Origin: JAICMB01 sp035295125
GTDB lineage: Bacteria > Acidobacteriota > Terriglobia > Bryobacterales > Bryobacteraceae
Reading direction: 5' to 3'
DNA length: 64,000 bases
Assembly: GCA_035295125.1 (NCBI GenBank)
Contig: DATGJP010000027.1
Coordinates: 11,083-75,082, forward strand
The notes beneath the pieces are model-generated. The model saw only the letters and a list, made by a program, of their open reading frames with translations. It had not been told where the DNA came from and searched no databases. This document shows, piece by piece, positions 1 through 8,181 of the stretch; positions within the stretch are counted from its first letter, which is position 1; each line of letters begins with the position of its first letter. A program made the translations under genes and the position numbers.

Positions 1-105
1 GTTCACAATCCTTACGGCGATGGCCGCGCGAGCGATCGAATCGTCCGATTAACTCGTTCATTTTTCGAGCTAAACTCCGCCATTCCCGCCGCCATCCAGG
101 GCTGA
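1..105 (+). CDS. C-terminal fragment of a probable UDP-N-acetylglucosamine 2-epimerase
   Basis: The window opens inside a coding frame (frame 1) that stops with TGA at 103-105. The 34 visible residues begin VHNPYGDGRASDRIV. The NPYGDG...A..RIV pattern is typical of the extreme C-terminus of non-hydrolysing UDP-GlcNAc 2-epimerases (WecB family), which make UDP-ManNAc for cell-surface polysaccharide. Only the tail is visible, so the family call rests on one short motif. The downstream AAA+ gene starts 66 bases later on the same strand. Confidence 0.55.
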   Translation, partial: VHNPYGDGRASDRIVRLTRSFFELNSAIPAAIQG

Positions 106-171
106 TTTTCGGGCGCTTTTCCGTGCTTTTGCGCGCCTCCGCCCGAGATACTGAACACGGGAGGATTTGTC

Positions 172-1197
172 GTGCTGACGAAACCAGGATCCCCGTCTGA
201 GCTGGCCGGCCGCATTGCGGAACTCATTGTAGGCCAGCCGAATGCAATCAATAGCATTATTCCATTTGTCGAAATTCACGAGGCCGGTCTCGCCCCCGAG
301 GGCCGGCCAGCAGGCGTCTTTTTGCTGTTAGGCCCGACGGGCACCGGGAAAACCAGAACCGTCGAGGCGCTGGCGCAGGCGCTGCACGGCAGCCCCCGGA
401 AGCTCCTCAAGGTCGATTGCGGGGAATTTCAAATGGAACACGAGGTTGCAAAACTGATCGGTGCGCCGCCGGGCTACCTGGGGCACCGCGAGACCCAGCC
501 GTTGCTCACCCAGGCCAAAATCAACTCGGTAACATCGAACAACAGCGACCTGTCCCTGGTTTTGTTCGATGAGATCGAAAAAGCCGCCCCGTCCATGACT
601 CGTCTGTTGCTCGGCGTACTCGACAAGGCCACACTGCGTCTCGGCGACAATTCCGTGGTGAACTTCGAAAAATCCGTGATATTCCTCACAAGCAATCTCG
701 GCGCCCGCAGTATGGAGCGTGTGCTGCGTCCCAATTTCGGCTTCGAAACGCTGGTCCCCCGCGACGTGAAAGATGGCGGCCCAAAGATCGAGAGCATTGC
801 CCTCAAAGCGGTGCGCCGTAGGTTCTCCCCTGAGTTCGTGAATCGTATCGACGCCGTGGTCACCTACCAGCCGTTGACCGCCGAGTCGCTGGCATTGATT
901 TTGGACCAGCAACTCCGCGATCTCCAGGAACATATCATCGCCCGCCTCGGGGATCGTTCATTTCACCTCGAAGTGCCCACCCGCACCCGCCGCTTCCTGT
1001 TGAAGCGGGGCGCCAGCATCGAATACGGCGCGCGCGAGTTAAAGCGCACCATCCATCGCGAGTTGCTGCAACCTCTCGCGCGCATGGTGGCGAATCACGA
1101 GATACATCCCGGTGAAACCGTGCGAGTCGAGACCAACGGCACGAACACCCGCGTTCTGATGCATTGTCTCGACCCCATGCTCGAACCCGCTGCGTAA
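172..1197 (+). CDS. ClpB/ClpA D2-like AAA+ ATPase, single module
   Basis: This 341-residue protein corresponds to only the second ATPase module of Hsp100/ClpB. Visible motifs are Walker A GPTGTGKT (54-61), a pore-loop-like GAPPGYLGH (about 97-105), Walker B LVLFDEIE (129-136), sensor-1 FLTSNLG (171-177), an arginine finger in EFVNRID (R225), and the small C-terminal D2 domain with GARELKR. It lacks the ClpB N-domain, the first ATPase module and the coiled-coil M-domain, so it is less than half the length of ClpB. A single-module ATPase would still be expected to form hexamers, but its substrate is unknown. The start is GTG at 172, preceded by a GGGAGGA-like ribosome-binding site at about 158-164. 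It may be a specialised unfoldase or an orphan remodeller. Confidence 0.85.
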   Translation: MLTKPGSPSELAGRIAELIVGQPNAINSIIPFVEIHEAGLAPEGRPAGVFLLLGPTGTGKTRTVEALAQALHGSPRKLLKVDCGEFQMEHEVAKLIGAPPGYLGHRETQPLLTQAKINSVTSNNSDLSLVLFDEIEKAAPSMTRLLLGVLDKATLRLGDNSVVNFEKSVIFLTSNLGARSMERVLRPNFGFETLVPRDVKDGGPKIESIALKAVRRRFSPEFVNRIDAVVTYQPLTAESLALILDQQLRDLQEHIIARLGDRSFHLEVPTRTRRFLLKRGASIEYGARELKRTIHRELLQPLARMVANHEIHPGETVRVETNGTNTRVLMHCLDPMLEPAA

Positions 1198-1385
1198 TGG
1201 TGGCAGCTTGCGCGCGGATTGCCAATCGGCGCGTGGACGGCAATACGGTACCGCCGGCTTCAGCAGGCACATGGGCAGCCTGAAGGCTGGGTTACAGAGT
1301 TGGACGAATCCCGAATGTGGAAAGGAAACGCATTGGCCCGAAGCCTGCACTCCTGAGCCCCACGCTATGATGAAAAGAACTCCGC
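1198..1385. repeat. Intergenic region with degenerate hairpin repeats
   Basis: This 188-base gap contains no credible gene. It carries short inverted repeats, including CAGCCT-GA-AGGCTG at about 1275-1288 and a GGATTGCCAATC-type palindrome near 1217-1228. These resemble the short hairpin repeats seen elsewhere in this window. The guaB promoter should lie here, but I could not identify a convincing -35/-10 pair. Confidence 0.4.
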
Positions 1386-2840
1386 ATGATTCCAGAGAGC
1401 ATTCCTGAAGGGCTTACCTTCGACGACGTTTTACTTCAACCGGCACGCAGCGACGTTCTTCCTACGACCACCGACACGCGGACGTTTCTCACGCGTAGCA
1501 TCGCATTGAACATCCCCATCGTGAGCGCGGCCATGGACACCGTGACCGAGTCCCACCTCGCCATCGCGCTCGCACAGCAGGGCGGCATTGGCATCATCCA
1601 TCGCAACATGACCCTCGAGCGCCAGGCCGAAGAGGTCGACCGGGTGAAACGCAGTGAAAGCGGCATGATCGTCGACCCGATTACCATCTCGCCCGACCGC
1701 GCCATCTCCGACGCTTTGGAGTTGATGAAGCGCTACCGGATTTCCGGTGTCCCCGTTACGGCCGAGGGAGGCCGCCTGGTCGGCATTCTCACCAATCGCG
1801 ACCTGCGCTTTGAAACCCGCTACGACCTGCCGATTTCCGAGGTCATGACGAAAGACGACCTCATCACGGTTCCCGTAGGCACCACGCTTGAGGAGGCTGA
1901 AAAGATCCTCCATAAACACCGCGTGGAAAAACTTCTGGTCGTCGACGATCACTATCACCTCAAAGGATTGATCACCGTAAAAGACATTCAGAAGAAATTG
2001 AAATATCCGAATGCCGCGAAAGACGAACAGGGCCGCCTCCGTGTTGGCGCGGCCGTCGGCTCCACCGGCGATTTCCTGGAGCGCGCTCAGGAATTGGTGC
2101 GCAGGAAAGTGGACGTCATTGCCGTTGACTCCGCCCACGCGCACCACGAAGGCGTTCTACGCGCCGTGCAGGCCATCAAGCGCGCATTACCCGACGTCCA
2201 GTTGCTGGCTGGAAACGTCGCCACCTTTGAAGGCGCGCGCGATCTGATTTCGCAGGGCGCCGATGGCATCAAGGTCGGCATCGGTCCGGGTTCCATATGC
2301 ACGACGCGAGTAGTCAGCGGCGCCGGTGTCCCGCAAATCACCGCGATCGCGGGATGCGCAAAAGCAACGCGCGGATCGGGCGTCCCGCTCATTTCCGACG
2401 GGGGCATCAAGTTTTCGGGCGACGTAACCAAGGCCATCGCCGCCGGCGCCGACGCTGTGATGATCGGTAGCCTGCTCGCGGGCACTGAAGAAAGCCCCGG
2501 CGAAACCATTCTCTACCAGGGTCGTACCTTCAAGAGCTATCGCGGAATGGGATCCCTTGGCGCCATGGCGCAGGGCTCCTATCGCTACCCTCAGGACATG
2601 AGCGGCAAGCTCGTCCCGGAAGGGATTGAGGGCCGCGTGCCGTACAAAGGTCCTTTGGCGGAGCTGGTCTACCAACTCGTGGGCGGCCTTCGCGCCGGAA
2701 TGGGCTATTGCGGCTGTCGCAGCATCAGCGAGCTTCAAACCAGGCCGACCTTCCTGCGTGTCACGTCCGCCGGCCTGCGCGAAGGCCACGTGCACGACGT
2801 CATCATCACCAAGGAAGCGCCCAACTACCGCCTCGAATAG
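1386..2840 (+). CDS. guaB: IMP dehydrogenase
   Basis: GuaB oxidises IMP to XMP with NAD+, the committed step of guanine nucleotide synthesis, in the cytosol. The 484-residue length is normal. The N-terminus GLTFDDVLLQPARSDVLP is the family signature. Two CBS domains interrupt the TIM barrel at about residues 90-210. The catalytic loop GPGSICTTR contains Cys305, and the flap region has MGSLGAM and the conserved Arg-Tyr-containing stretch near 390-410. The start is ATG 1386. The next gene, an RluD-type synthase, follows after 9 bases, so the two are probably cotranscribed. Confidence 0.98.
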   Translation: MIPESIPEGLTFDDVLLQPARSDVLPTTTDTRTFLTRSIALNIPIVSAAMDTVTESHLAIALAQQGGIGIIHRNMTLERQAEEVDRVKRSESGMIVDPITISPDRAISDALELMKRYRISGVPVTAEGGRLVGILTNRDLRFETRYDLPISEVMTKDDLITVPVGTTLEEAEKILHKHRVEKLLVVDDHYHLKGLITVKDIQKKLKYPNAAKDEQGRLRVGAAVGSTGDFLERAQELVRRKVDVIAVDSAHAHHEGVLRAVQAIKRALPDVQLLAGNVATFEGARDLISQGADGIKVGIGPGSICTTRVVSGAGVPQITAIAGCAKATRGSGVPLISDGGIKFSGDVTKAIAAGADAVMIGSLLAGTEESPGETILYQGRTFKSYRGMGSLGAMAQGSYRYPQDMSGKLVPEGIEGRVPYKGPLAELVYQLVGGLRAGMGYCGCRSISELQTRPTFLRVTSAGLREGHVHDVIITKEAPNYRLE

Positions 2841-2849
2841 TCAACCAGC

Positions 2850-3740
2850 GTGCAACTTCACGCCATGCCGCAAGACGCCGGCAAGCGTCTCGACCACTTC
2901 CTGCACGAACAGCTTCCTCAATACAGCCGCTCGCGTTTGCAGGATTGGATCAAAGGCGGACTGGTTCAAGTCGGAGGTCATACCGCCAAGGCTTCCCTCG
3001 TGCTCCGCGGCGCTGAGGTGATTGACGTGTCACCGGCTGAGCTCGCTCCGTTGAAAGCCGTCGCCGAGGAGATTCCGCTGGAAATCCTATACGAGGATGC
3101 CGGCGTCGTGGCCGTGAACAAACCCGCGGGAATGGTCGTTCATTCCGGCGCCGGCGCGCATTCAGGAACGCTCACGAACGCGCTGCTCCACCGCTTCGGG
3201 CAACTCTCTCAATTGGGAGGCGAGCAACGCCCCGGCATCGTACATCGCCTCGATCGTTACACCAGCGGCGTGATTCTCGTTGCACGCAACGATGCCGCGC
3301 ATCAGAATCTGGCCCGCCAGTTCTCAAGCCGGACCGTGGAGAAGGTGTACCTGGCGCTGGTGCACGGCCGCCTGGCGAACGAGGAAGGCCGCATTACGAC
3401 ACCGATCGAACGCGATCCGGTGCGGCGCACGCGGATGACTACCCGGACCGGCGCTGGCCGAACCGCCATCACGCACTACAGAGTCCTTAAACGGTTCGAG
3501 AAGTTCACTTATGTGGAGGTGAAGATCGGAACCGGCCGAACGCACCAGATTCGCGTCCACTTTTCAAGCATCGGCCACCCCGTCGCGGGCGATAAGTTAT
3601 ACGGTGCGCCCGCGAGCGAGTATGGACGCTACTTCCTGCACGCAGCCCGGATCACCTTCACAAGTCCGGAGAGCGGAGAGCGTGTCACCGTTGCCGCGCC
3701 ACTGCCTCCAGAGCTCGAACATTGGCTTACTCGTACCTGA
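2850..3740 (+). CDS. rluD: RluD-family 23S rRNA pseudouridine synthase
   Basis: This 296-residue protein would convert uridines in large-subunit rRNA to pseudouridine. An S4 RNA-binding domain spans about residues 5-65 (KRLDHFLHEQLPQYSRSRLQ). The catalytic domain carries the RluA/RluD signature HRLDRYTSGVILVARND with the catalytic Asp, followed by GRTHQIRVHF. Initiation is either GTG 2850 or the in-frame ATG 2865, and the S4 domain is intact with either. The target sites cannot be deduced, so RluD is a family-level name. The 3' end overlaps the convergent permease gene by 14 bases. Confidence 0.88.
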   Translation: MQLHAMPQDAGKRLDHFLHEQLPQYSRSRLQDWIKGGLVQVGGHTAKASLVLRGAEVIDVSPAELAPLKAVAEEIPLEILYEDAGVVAVNKPAGMVVHSGAGAHSGTLTNALLHRFGQLSQLGGEQRPGIVHRLDRYTSGVILVARNDAAHQNLARQFSSRTVEKVYLALVHGRLANEEGRITTPIERDPVRRTRMTTRTGAGRTAITHYRVLKRFEKFTYVEVKIGTGRTHQIRVHFSSIGHPVAGDKLYGAPASEYGRYFLHAARITFTSPESGERVTVAAPLPPELEHWLTRT

Positions 3741-6504
3741 GCGCAACCAAAGGATCGATCCGCGTGGCACGGCGGGCAGGCAGGTAGCCCGCTGCCAAAG
3801 CCACCACGAGCATCGCAATGATTGCCAGGCTGATCGCGAGCGGGTCGGTCGACTGCAGGCCATAGAGCAAGGTCTTGATGTAACTTCCCGAGGCGAACGT
3901 CAGCGCGCACCCGATCCCTATGCCCGCCAGCGTCAACGTGCAGGTCTCTCGCAGCACTGCCCATAGAACACTCGTTCGAGCCGCTCCCAGTGCGATGCGG
4001 ATACCGAATTCGTTCGTTCGCCGCGTGATGCCGTAGGACAGGACGCCATAAATCCCGATACACGCCAGAGTCACCGCGAGGATCGCAAAGAACGTCGAAA
4101 GCTGCGCAACCAGACGCTGATCCAGCGTGAAGTCGTCCACCATCTGCGAGAGCGTGCGGATGTCGCTTACGGGCAAATTGGGATCGATCTCGCCGATGCT
4201 TCGCTTGATGGCGCGCACCGCCCAGGTTGGATCGCCGCTATAACGGACAACGAGACTATCGAGGTACTCGGAACTGTGCTGCGCGTGCGGGAAGAACGCC
4301 GCCGGCATCTGCTTCTCCACTGGTTGCAAGTACTTTGCATTCTTGATTACACCTACAACTTCCACGTTCTGATACTCCGCATCGTCTCCCACGGAGAAGG
4401 TGCGGCCGATTGGTGAACTGCCGGCAAAGTGCACGCGCACCATCTCCTCGTTGATCACGGCAACTCTTGGAGATGCTTGATTGTCGTGAACGGTGAAACG
4501 CCGGCCAAACACCAGGGGCATCTTCATGACCTCGAAGTATTCAGGCCCGACAAGATTGAAGTCGACGTGCGGGTCATCGGCGGTACGAGTACGTCCCGGA
4601 ACTGCGACGTCGTCCCCCGACCATCCACCACCGTCCAAAACGCTGAGCGCGAAACTCGCCCCTGGTACGCCGGGCAATGATTCCACATGCTCCTCAATAC
4701 GAGCCATCGTGGCTCGCAGCCGGGCATCCGGCTTGTAACCGGCCGATGCCGGATCGATGTGAAACCGGAGCACGTTCTGCTTATCGAAGCCCAGGTTAAT
4801 ATTCGTGACGTTCGCCAGGCTTCGAAGAAACAGGCCGGCGCTTGCCAGCAACACCAGCGATAACGCCACCTGGGCGACAACCAAGCCTTGCGACAACAGG
4901 TTGCGCGCGGAGACGACCCCTCGTCCCAGCCTCAGTGCAGGGGCCAACTCCACGCCAGTGGCTCGTATCGCGGGCGCCGCCCCGAAAAGAAATACGGTGA
5001 GAATCGTTACCGCAACCGTAAAGACCAGAACCTCGAGGTCCGGCGTCACACGCAGCGGCACAAGCTCTGATTCGCTCGATATCATTGCGAGCAGCATTTG
5101 GCTTGCGATTGACGCGAAGACAACGCCCAGGCCGGCGCCCAGAACACCCAGCAGCGCGCTTTCGGCGAAGAGTTGACGAAATACCCGCGGCCGTCCCGCC
5201 CCAAGCGACAGCCGCACCGCGATTTCCTTCTGCCGGGCAGTTGCCCGTGTTAGCAGCAGGTTCGCCACGTTGGCGCAGGTGATCAGGAGCACGATTCCGA
5301 CCAGGACCATCAGAATCGTCAACGGCGATTGGAATTCTCTCCGCAGCGGTGAGCGCCCTGTGGCCGCCGGCATAAGCTCGATTCGTGCACGCTGGATGTT
5401 ATCGAGACTCTCTTTCGAAGGCTGCGCGCCGAGATAAGTGCGCAATATCTGCCGGAAGAGTACGTCCGTCTCGGCCTGCGTTTGGCGTGGATCTATCCCT
5501 GGTTTCGGCCGTCCAATCATGTGAAGAGACCGGAACATGTTGTCGGTCAATCCATTGTGATCCGGCGAGACTTCCTTCTCCATTGCCAGGGGAATCCAAA
5601 GATCGGGCGAACGTCCAACGGTGATGCCGAAGAATTGGGGCGGCGTAACGCCAACGATGGTGTATACCGTCTGCCCGATCTTAATGGTCTTGCCCAGCGC
5701 CGAGGGATCGGATCCGAAGCGGCGAGACCACCAGGCGTAATTCGCCACCACCACAGGATGTGCCCCGGGAGTGCGGTCGTCTGCGTCCGTGAAGACACGT
5801 CCCAAAATCGGACTCACACCCAGCGTGTTGAAATAGGTTCCCGAGACGAGCTCGACCTTCAGCTTTTCCATATCCGCGTCACCGCTCATCCGCCCGTGCA
5901 CCGGCATGACATAGCTCTTTATTGCGGCGACCTCGGAGAAGACGTCGTTCTTGACCCGGAATTCGCGGTAGAAAGGGTATGAGAACACGTCGGTGCTGCG
6001 GCCAGGAATGAAGTTCGTGGTGCCTTCCGGCTGCGCCTTACCGAAGAGAACCAGTTGTTCCGGGTGCTTCACCGGCAGCGTGCGAAACAGGACGGCGTTC
6101 ATCAGGCTGAAAATTGCGGTGTTGGCCCCGATGCCGAGCGCGAGCATCAGGACCGCCACGATAGTGAAGCCCGGGCTCCTTCGCAACTGTCGCACCGCGT
6201 ACCGTAAATCGCGAATAACATCCCCGCAAAACTCGAACACCATGTTTCCCCTCCTCGGCGGCTCCGCTTCCTCGATAGGCGACTCGCCCAATGCCGACCG
6301 GAGATCTTCATGCAATTCATGCCACGGGCGCGCCTGCCGCCGGACTTCGCGCCACGCCTCCTCGGCATTGAGCCCGCCGCGGAGCGCGCGCTCGTAATTC
6401 TCCTGAAATTCCAGCGCCAGTTCTTCAATAACTTCTGCCTCACGCTCGCCGGAAACCCCCAAAGGAGGAAGGTTCTGGCGTACGTAGGCCTTGAACTCAG
6501 GCAT
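3727..6504 (-). CDS. ADOP-family MacB/FtsX-like permease
   Basis: This large inner-membrane protein (about 925 residues) belongs to the acidobacterial duplicated orphan permease group. The first 70 or so residues form a charged helical prefix (VRQNLPPLG...EEAWREVRRQ). Then come two copies of a MacB-type unit, each with a periplasmic core domain and an FtsX-like membrane block. The first transmembrane helix is near FTIVAVLMLALGIGANTAIFSLMNAVLF, which is quoted here only for its GIGANTAIFS signature. Later membrane segments cluster at about 400-510 and 790-920. No ATPase partner is encoded nearby, hence 'orphan'. ATG 6504 is preferred over GTG 6516. The gene overlaps the end of padR by 8 bases, which implies translational coupling and PadR control. 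The substrate is unknown. Confidence 0.92.
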   Translation of the reverse strand: MPEFKAYVRQNLPPLGVSGEREAEVIEELALEFQENYERALRGGLNAEEAWREVRRQARPWHELHEDLRSALGESPIEEAEPPRRGNMVFEFCGDVIRDLRYAVRQLRRSPGFTIVAVLMLALGIGANTAIFSLMNAVLFRTLPVKHPEQLVLFGKAQPEGTTNFIPGRSTDVFSYPFYREFRVKNDVFSEVAAIKSYVMPVHGRMSGDADMEKLKVELVSGTYFNTLGVSPILGRVFTDADDRTPGAHPVVVANYAWWSRRFGSDPSALGKTIKIGQTVYTIVGVTPPQFFGITVGRSPDLWIPLAMEKEVSPDHNGLTDNMFRSLHMIGRPKPGIDPRQTQAETDVLFRQILRTYLGAQPSKESLDNIQRARIELMPAATGRSPLRREFQSPLTILMVLVGIVLLITCANVANLLLTRATARQKEIAVRLSLGAGRPRVFRQLFAESALLGVLGAGLGVVFASIASQMLLAMISSESELVPLRVTPDLEVLVFTVAVTILTVFLFGAAPAIRATGVELAPALRLGRGVVSARNLLSQGLVVAQVALSLVLLASAGLFLRSLANVTNINLGFDKQNVLRFHIDPASAGYKPDARLRATMARIEEHVESLPGVPGASFALSVLDGGGWSGDDVAVPGRTRTADDPHVDFNLVGPEYFEVMKMPLVFGRRFTVHDNQASPRVAVINEEMVRVHFAGSSPIGRTFSVGDDAEYQNVEVVGVIKNAKYLQPVEKQMPAAFFPHAQHSSEYLDSLVVRYSGDPTWAVRAIKRSIGEIDPNLPVSDIRTLSQMVDDFTLDQRLVAQLSTFFAILAVTLACIGIYGVLSYGITRRTNEFGIRIALGAARTSVLWAVLRETCTLTLAGIGIGCALTFASGSYIKTLLYGLQSTDPLAISLAIIAMLVVALAAGYLPARRATRIDPLVALRYE

Positions 6505-6844
6505 TCTCGAGTCCACCGGCGCGCTGCAGCGCAGTCAGGAACGTGCTCCAACTGCGGCGTTGTTCAGCCAGCATCTTCCGGCCTGCTGGAGTGAGCTTGT
6601 AGTATCGCCGTCGCCGCTGCCCGCTCGCTTCCACCCACTGTCCGGCAATCAGGCCTTTTCGTTCAAGCCGGTACAGTACCGGATATAACGAGGCAATCTG
6701 AAAGGCGACCGCGCCCTCCGACCGTCGCTCAATCTCGACGCCGATTTCGTAACCATGACGGGCCCGGCTTTCAAGCTGCGCGAGCACCAATAGCTCCGCG
6801 CTTCCCTTCTTGCGGGCATTCTCGTCGGGGTCTATCGTTGACAT
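6497..6844 (-). CDS. PadR-family transcriptional regulator
   Basis: This 115-residue winged-helix repressor-like protein has the PadR core: ELLVLAQLESRARHGYEIG, then IASLYPVLYRLERKGLIAG, then a QRRRRYYKLTPAGRKML wing. The C-terminal helix for dimerisation is short, as in the subgroup paired with ADOP permeases. ATG 6844 is chosen over GTG 6853 because the promoter places transcription initiation at about 6850, which leaves GTG 6853 upstream of the transcript. It overlaps the permease start by 8 bases. An imperfect palindrome covers its -10 element and start codon, so autoregulation is likely. The effector is unknown. Confidence 0.92.
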   Translation of the reverse strand: MSTIDPDENARKKGSAELLVLAQLESRARHGYEIGVEIERRSEGAVAFQIASLYPVLYRLERKGLIAGQWVEASGQRRRRYYKLTPAGRKMLAEQRRSWSTFLTALQRAGGLENA

Positions 6845-6867
6845 ATATCGCACTCAAATATATATCA
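6839..6867. promoter_or_regulatory. Candidate PadR operator (imperfect palindrome)
   Basis: Ten-base arms TGACATATAT (6839-6848) and ATATATATCA (6858-6867) are inverted repeats matching at 9 of 10 positions, separated by 9 bases. The site covers the -10 element, the likely transcription start and the padR initiation codon. That is the expected placement for an autorepressor operator. Assignment to PadR is by position only. Confidence 0.55.
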
Positions 6868-6885
6868 TTCCGCAACGAACGTCAA
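6857..6885 (-). promoter_or_regulatory. Sigma-70-type promoter of padR-ADOP operon
   Basis: On the minus strand, TTGACG (6885-6880) is followed by exactly 17 bases and TATATT (6862-6857), a near-consensus housekeeping promoter. The predicted transcription start, about 6850, is only about six bases before ATG 6844, so the mRNA would be nearly leaderless. The -35 hexamer contains the TGA stop codon of the upstream VOC gene. Confidence 0.7.
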
Positions 6886-7286
6886 GGCTTCTCGCAACTG
6901 ATCGCCCAGGGAATGCCGAACTTGTCCACCAGAACCCCGAAACGCAGCGCCCAGAACGTCTGTTCAAGCGGCATCTGGACGGTGCCGCCTTCTGCCAGCA
7001 CATTGAAGACTCGCTCCACCTCCGCCGGATCGGTGAGGCCGAGTCTGAGGGTGAATCCCTGAGGTTTGACATAGTCCTCCGGCGCGACGTCGGAACCCTG
7101 CAGAACCTGTTTATCCAGGGTTAGCGTGGCATGAAAGACTTTCTCATGAAGACCGGGCCGCGCCTCCTGTCCCGGCAAGTCGCCATACTTCATGAGGAAT
7201 GAGATGCGGCCATCCAGGCATGCTTCGTAGCACCGGAATGCTTCCTCGCAATGGCCGTTGAAACTGAGAATCGGGTTGAGTTCCAT
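6882..7286 (-). CDS. PhnB-like VOC superfamily protein
   Basis: This 134-residue cytosolic protein has the paired beta-alpha-beta-beta-beta fold of the vicinal oxygen chelate superfamily. The N-terminus (MELNPILSFNGHCEEAFRCY) and the end (FGVLVDKFGIPWAISCEKP) are typical of the PhnB/YjdN '3-demethylubiquinone-9 methyltransferase-like' branch. No enzymatic role is established for this branch. ATG 7286 is the natural start. The stop codon lies inside the -35 element of the padR promoter, so the two genes are adjacent but padR has its own promoter. Confidence 0.85.
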   Translation of the reverse strand: MELNPILSFNGHCEEAFRCYEACLDGRISFLMKYGDLPGQEARPGLHEKVFHATLTLDKQVLQGSDVAPEDYVKPQGFTLRLGLTDPAEVERVFNVLAEGGTVQMPLEQTFWALRFGVLVDKFGIPWAISCEKP

Positions 7287-7474
7287 GGGGTTGTCAGCTC
7301 TTGGTTATTGTCGCTCTCCGAGAGGCCGTAGAACTCACAACCGGCACCACTGCCGCAAACCGCACAATTATGCCTGTGAGCGGTCAGCCTTCACCCACGC
7401 GGTTAAGCTGAAAGCTGATCGCTGAAAGCCGATAGCTCTTCCTTACCTGTTGCCGATGTTCTGAAACGGCGTAC
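7287..7474. repeat. Intergenic region with CTGAAAGCTGA-type repeat
   Basis: There is no gene in this 188-base gap between clpP and the VOC gene. Near 7379-7437 it holds repeated AGCGGTCAGC, AAGCTGAAAGCTGAT and GCTGAAAGC words. Related words occur at 14833-14848 and 20445-20462, suggesting a small dispersed non-coding repeat family. Confidence 0.45.
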
Positions 7475-8116
7475 TTAGTGCCCCGACCCGTTGCGCGGCA
7501 CGCCATTAGGCACCGCCGCATGCCCCGGAAGCTCGCGCCGGGTGATGACTCGATCGATAATTCCGTACTCCACTGCCTGGCGCGCATCCATGATGTAATC
7601 GCGATCGACATCCCGCGCGACCTTCTCCCGCGGCTGGCCCGTGGTATCCGCCAGGATATCGTTCAGGATCTCGCGCGTACGCAGGATATCGCGCGCTTGA
7701 ATGTCGATATCCGCCGCCTGTCCGCCCAATCCGCTCGCGTGCGGCTGGTGGATCAGAACCCGCGAATACGGCAGGCTATAACGCTTACCCTTCGCGCCTG
7801 ATGCGAGTATGATCGCCGCCATCGAGGCCGCCTGGCCAACACAATACGTCACGATATCCGGTTGCACCAGGTTCATGGTGTCCAGGATCGCTAGCCCTGA
7901 CGTGGTCACGCCACCCGGCGAGTTGATGTACAGAGAGATGTCCTTTTCGGGATCTTCGGCCGCGAGGTAGAGAATCTGGGCGATGATCAGGTTTGCGACG
8001 TTGTCATCGATCGCCGTTCCCAGGAACACGATATTCTCCTTCAACAGCCGCGAATAGATGTCGAACGCCCGTTCACCTCTCGCAGTCTGCTCCACCACCA
8101 TGGGCACCAGGCTCAT
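7475..8116 (-). CDS. clpP: ATP-dependent Clp protease proteolytic subunit
   Basis: ClpP is the tetradecameric serine peptidase that degrades proteins fed to it by ClpX or ClpA. The 213-residue length is normal. The catalytic triad is visible: Ser98 in GQAASMAA, His123 in LIHQPHA and Asp169 in ARDVDRDYIM. The PMVVEQTARGERAFDIYSRL N-terminus is typical, and no cleavable propeptide is evident. ATG 8116 has a strong AGAGGAG site four bases upstream. No clpX or trigger-factor gene is adjacent; the upstream neighbour on the same strand is a PGI-like gene, separated by a palindrome. Confidence 0.97.
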   Translation of the reverse strand: MSLVPMVVEQTARGERAFDIYSRLLKENIVFLGTAIDDNVANLIIAQILYLAAEDPEKDISLYINSPGGVTTSGLAILDTMNLVQPDIVTYCVGQAASMAAIILASGAKGKRYSLPYSRVLIHQPHASGLGGQAADIDIQARDILRTREILNDILADTTGQPREKVARDVDRDYIMDARQAVEYGIIDRVITRRELPGHAAVPNGVPRNGSGH

Positions 8117-8146
8117 ATTGCTCCTCTCGGCGGACGAGATTGTTCC

Positions 8147-8179
8147 GTCAGTATTAACTTACCGTAAGTAACAACTGAC
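8147..8179. promoter_or_regulatory. 33-base interrupted palindrome between pgi-like gene and clpP
   Basis: The outer arms GTCAGT (8147-8152) and ACTGAC (8174-8179) flank a central palindrome ACTTACCGTAAGT (8157-8169), with 4-base spacers on each side. It lies 3 bases past the stop of the isomerase-like gene and about 30 bases before the clpP start. It could be an operator for clpP or a transcript hairpin separating the genes. There is no T-tract to make it a typical terminator. Confidence 0.5.
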
Positions 8180-8181
8180 AG

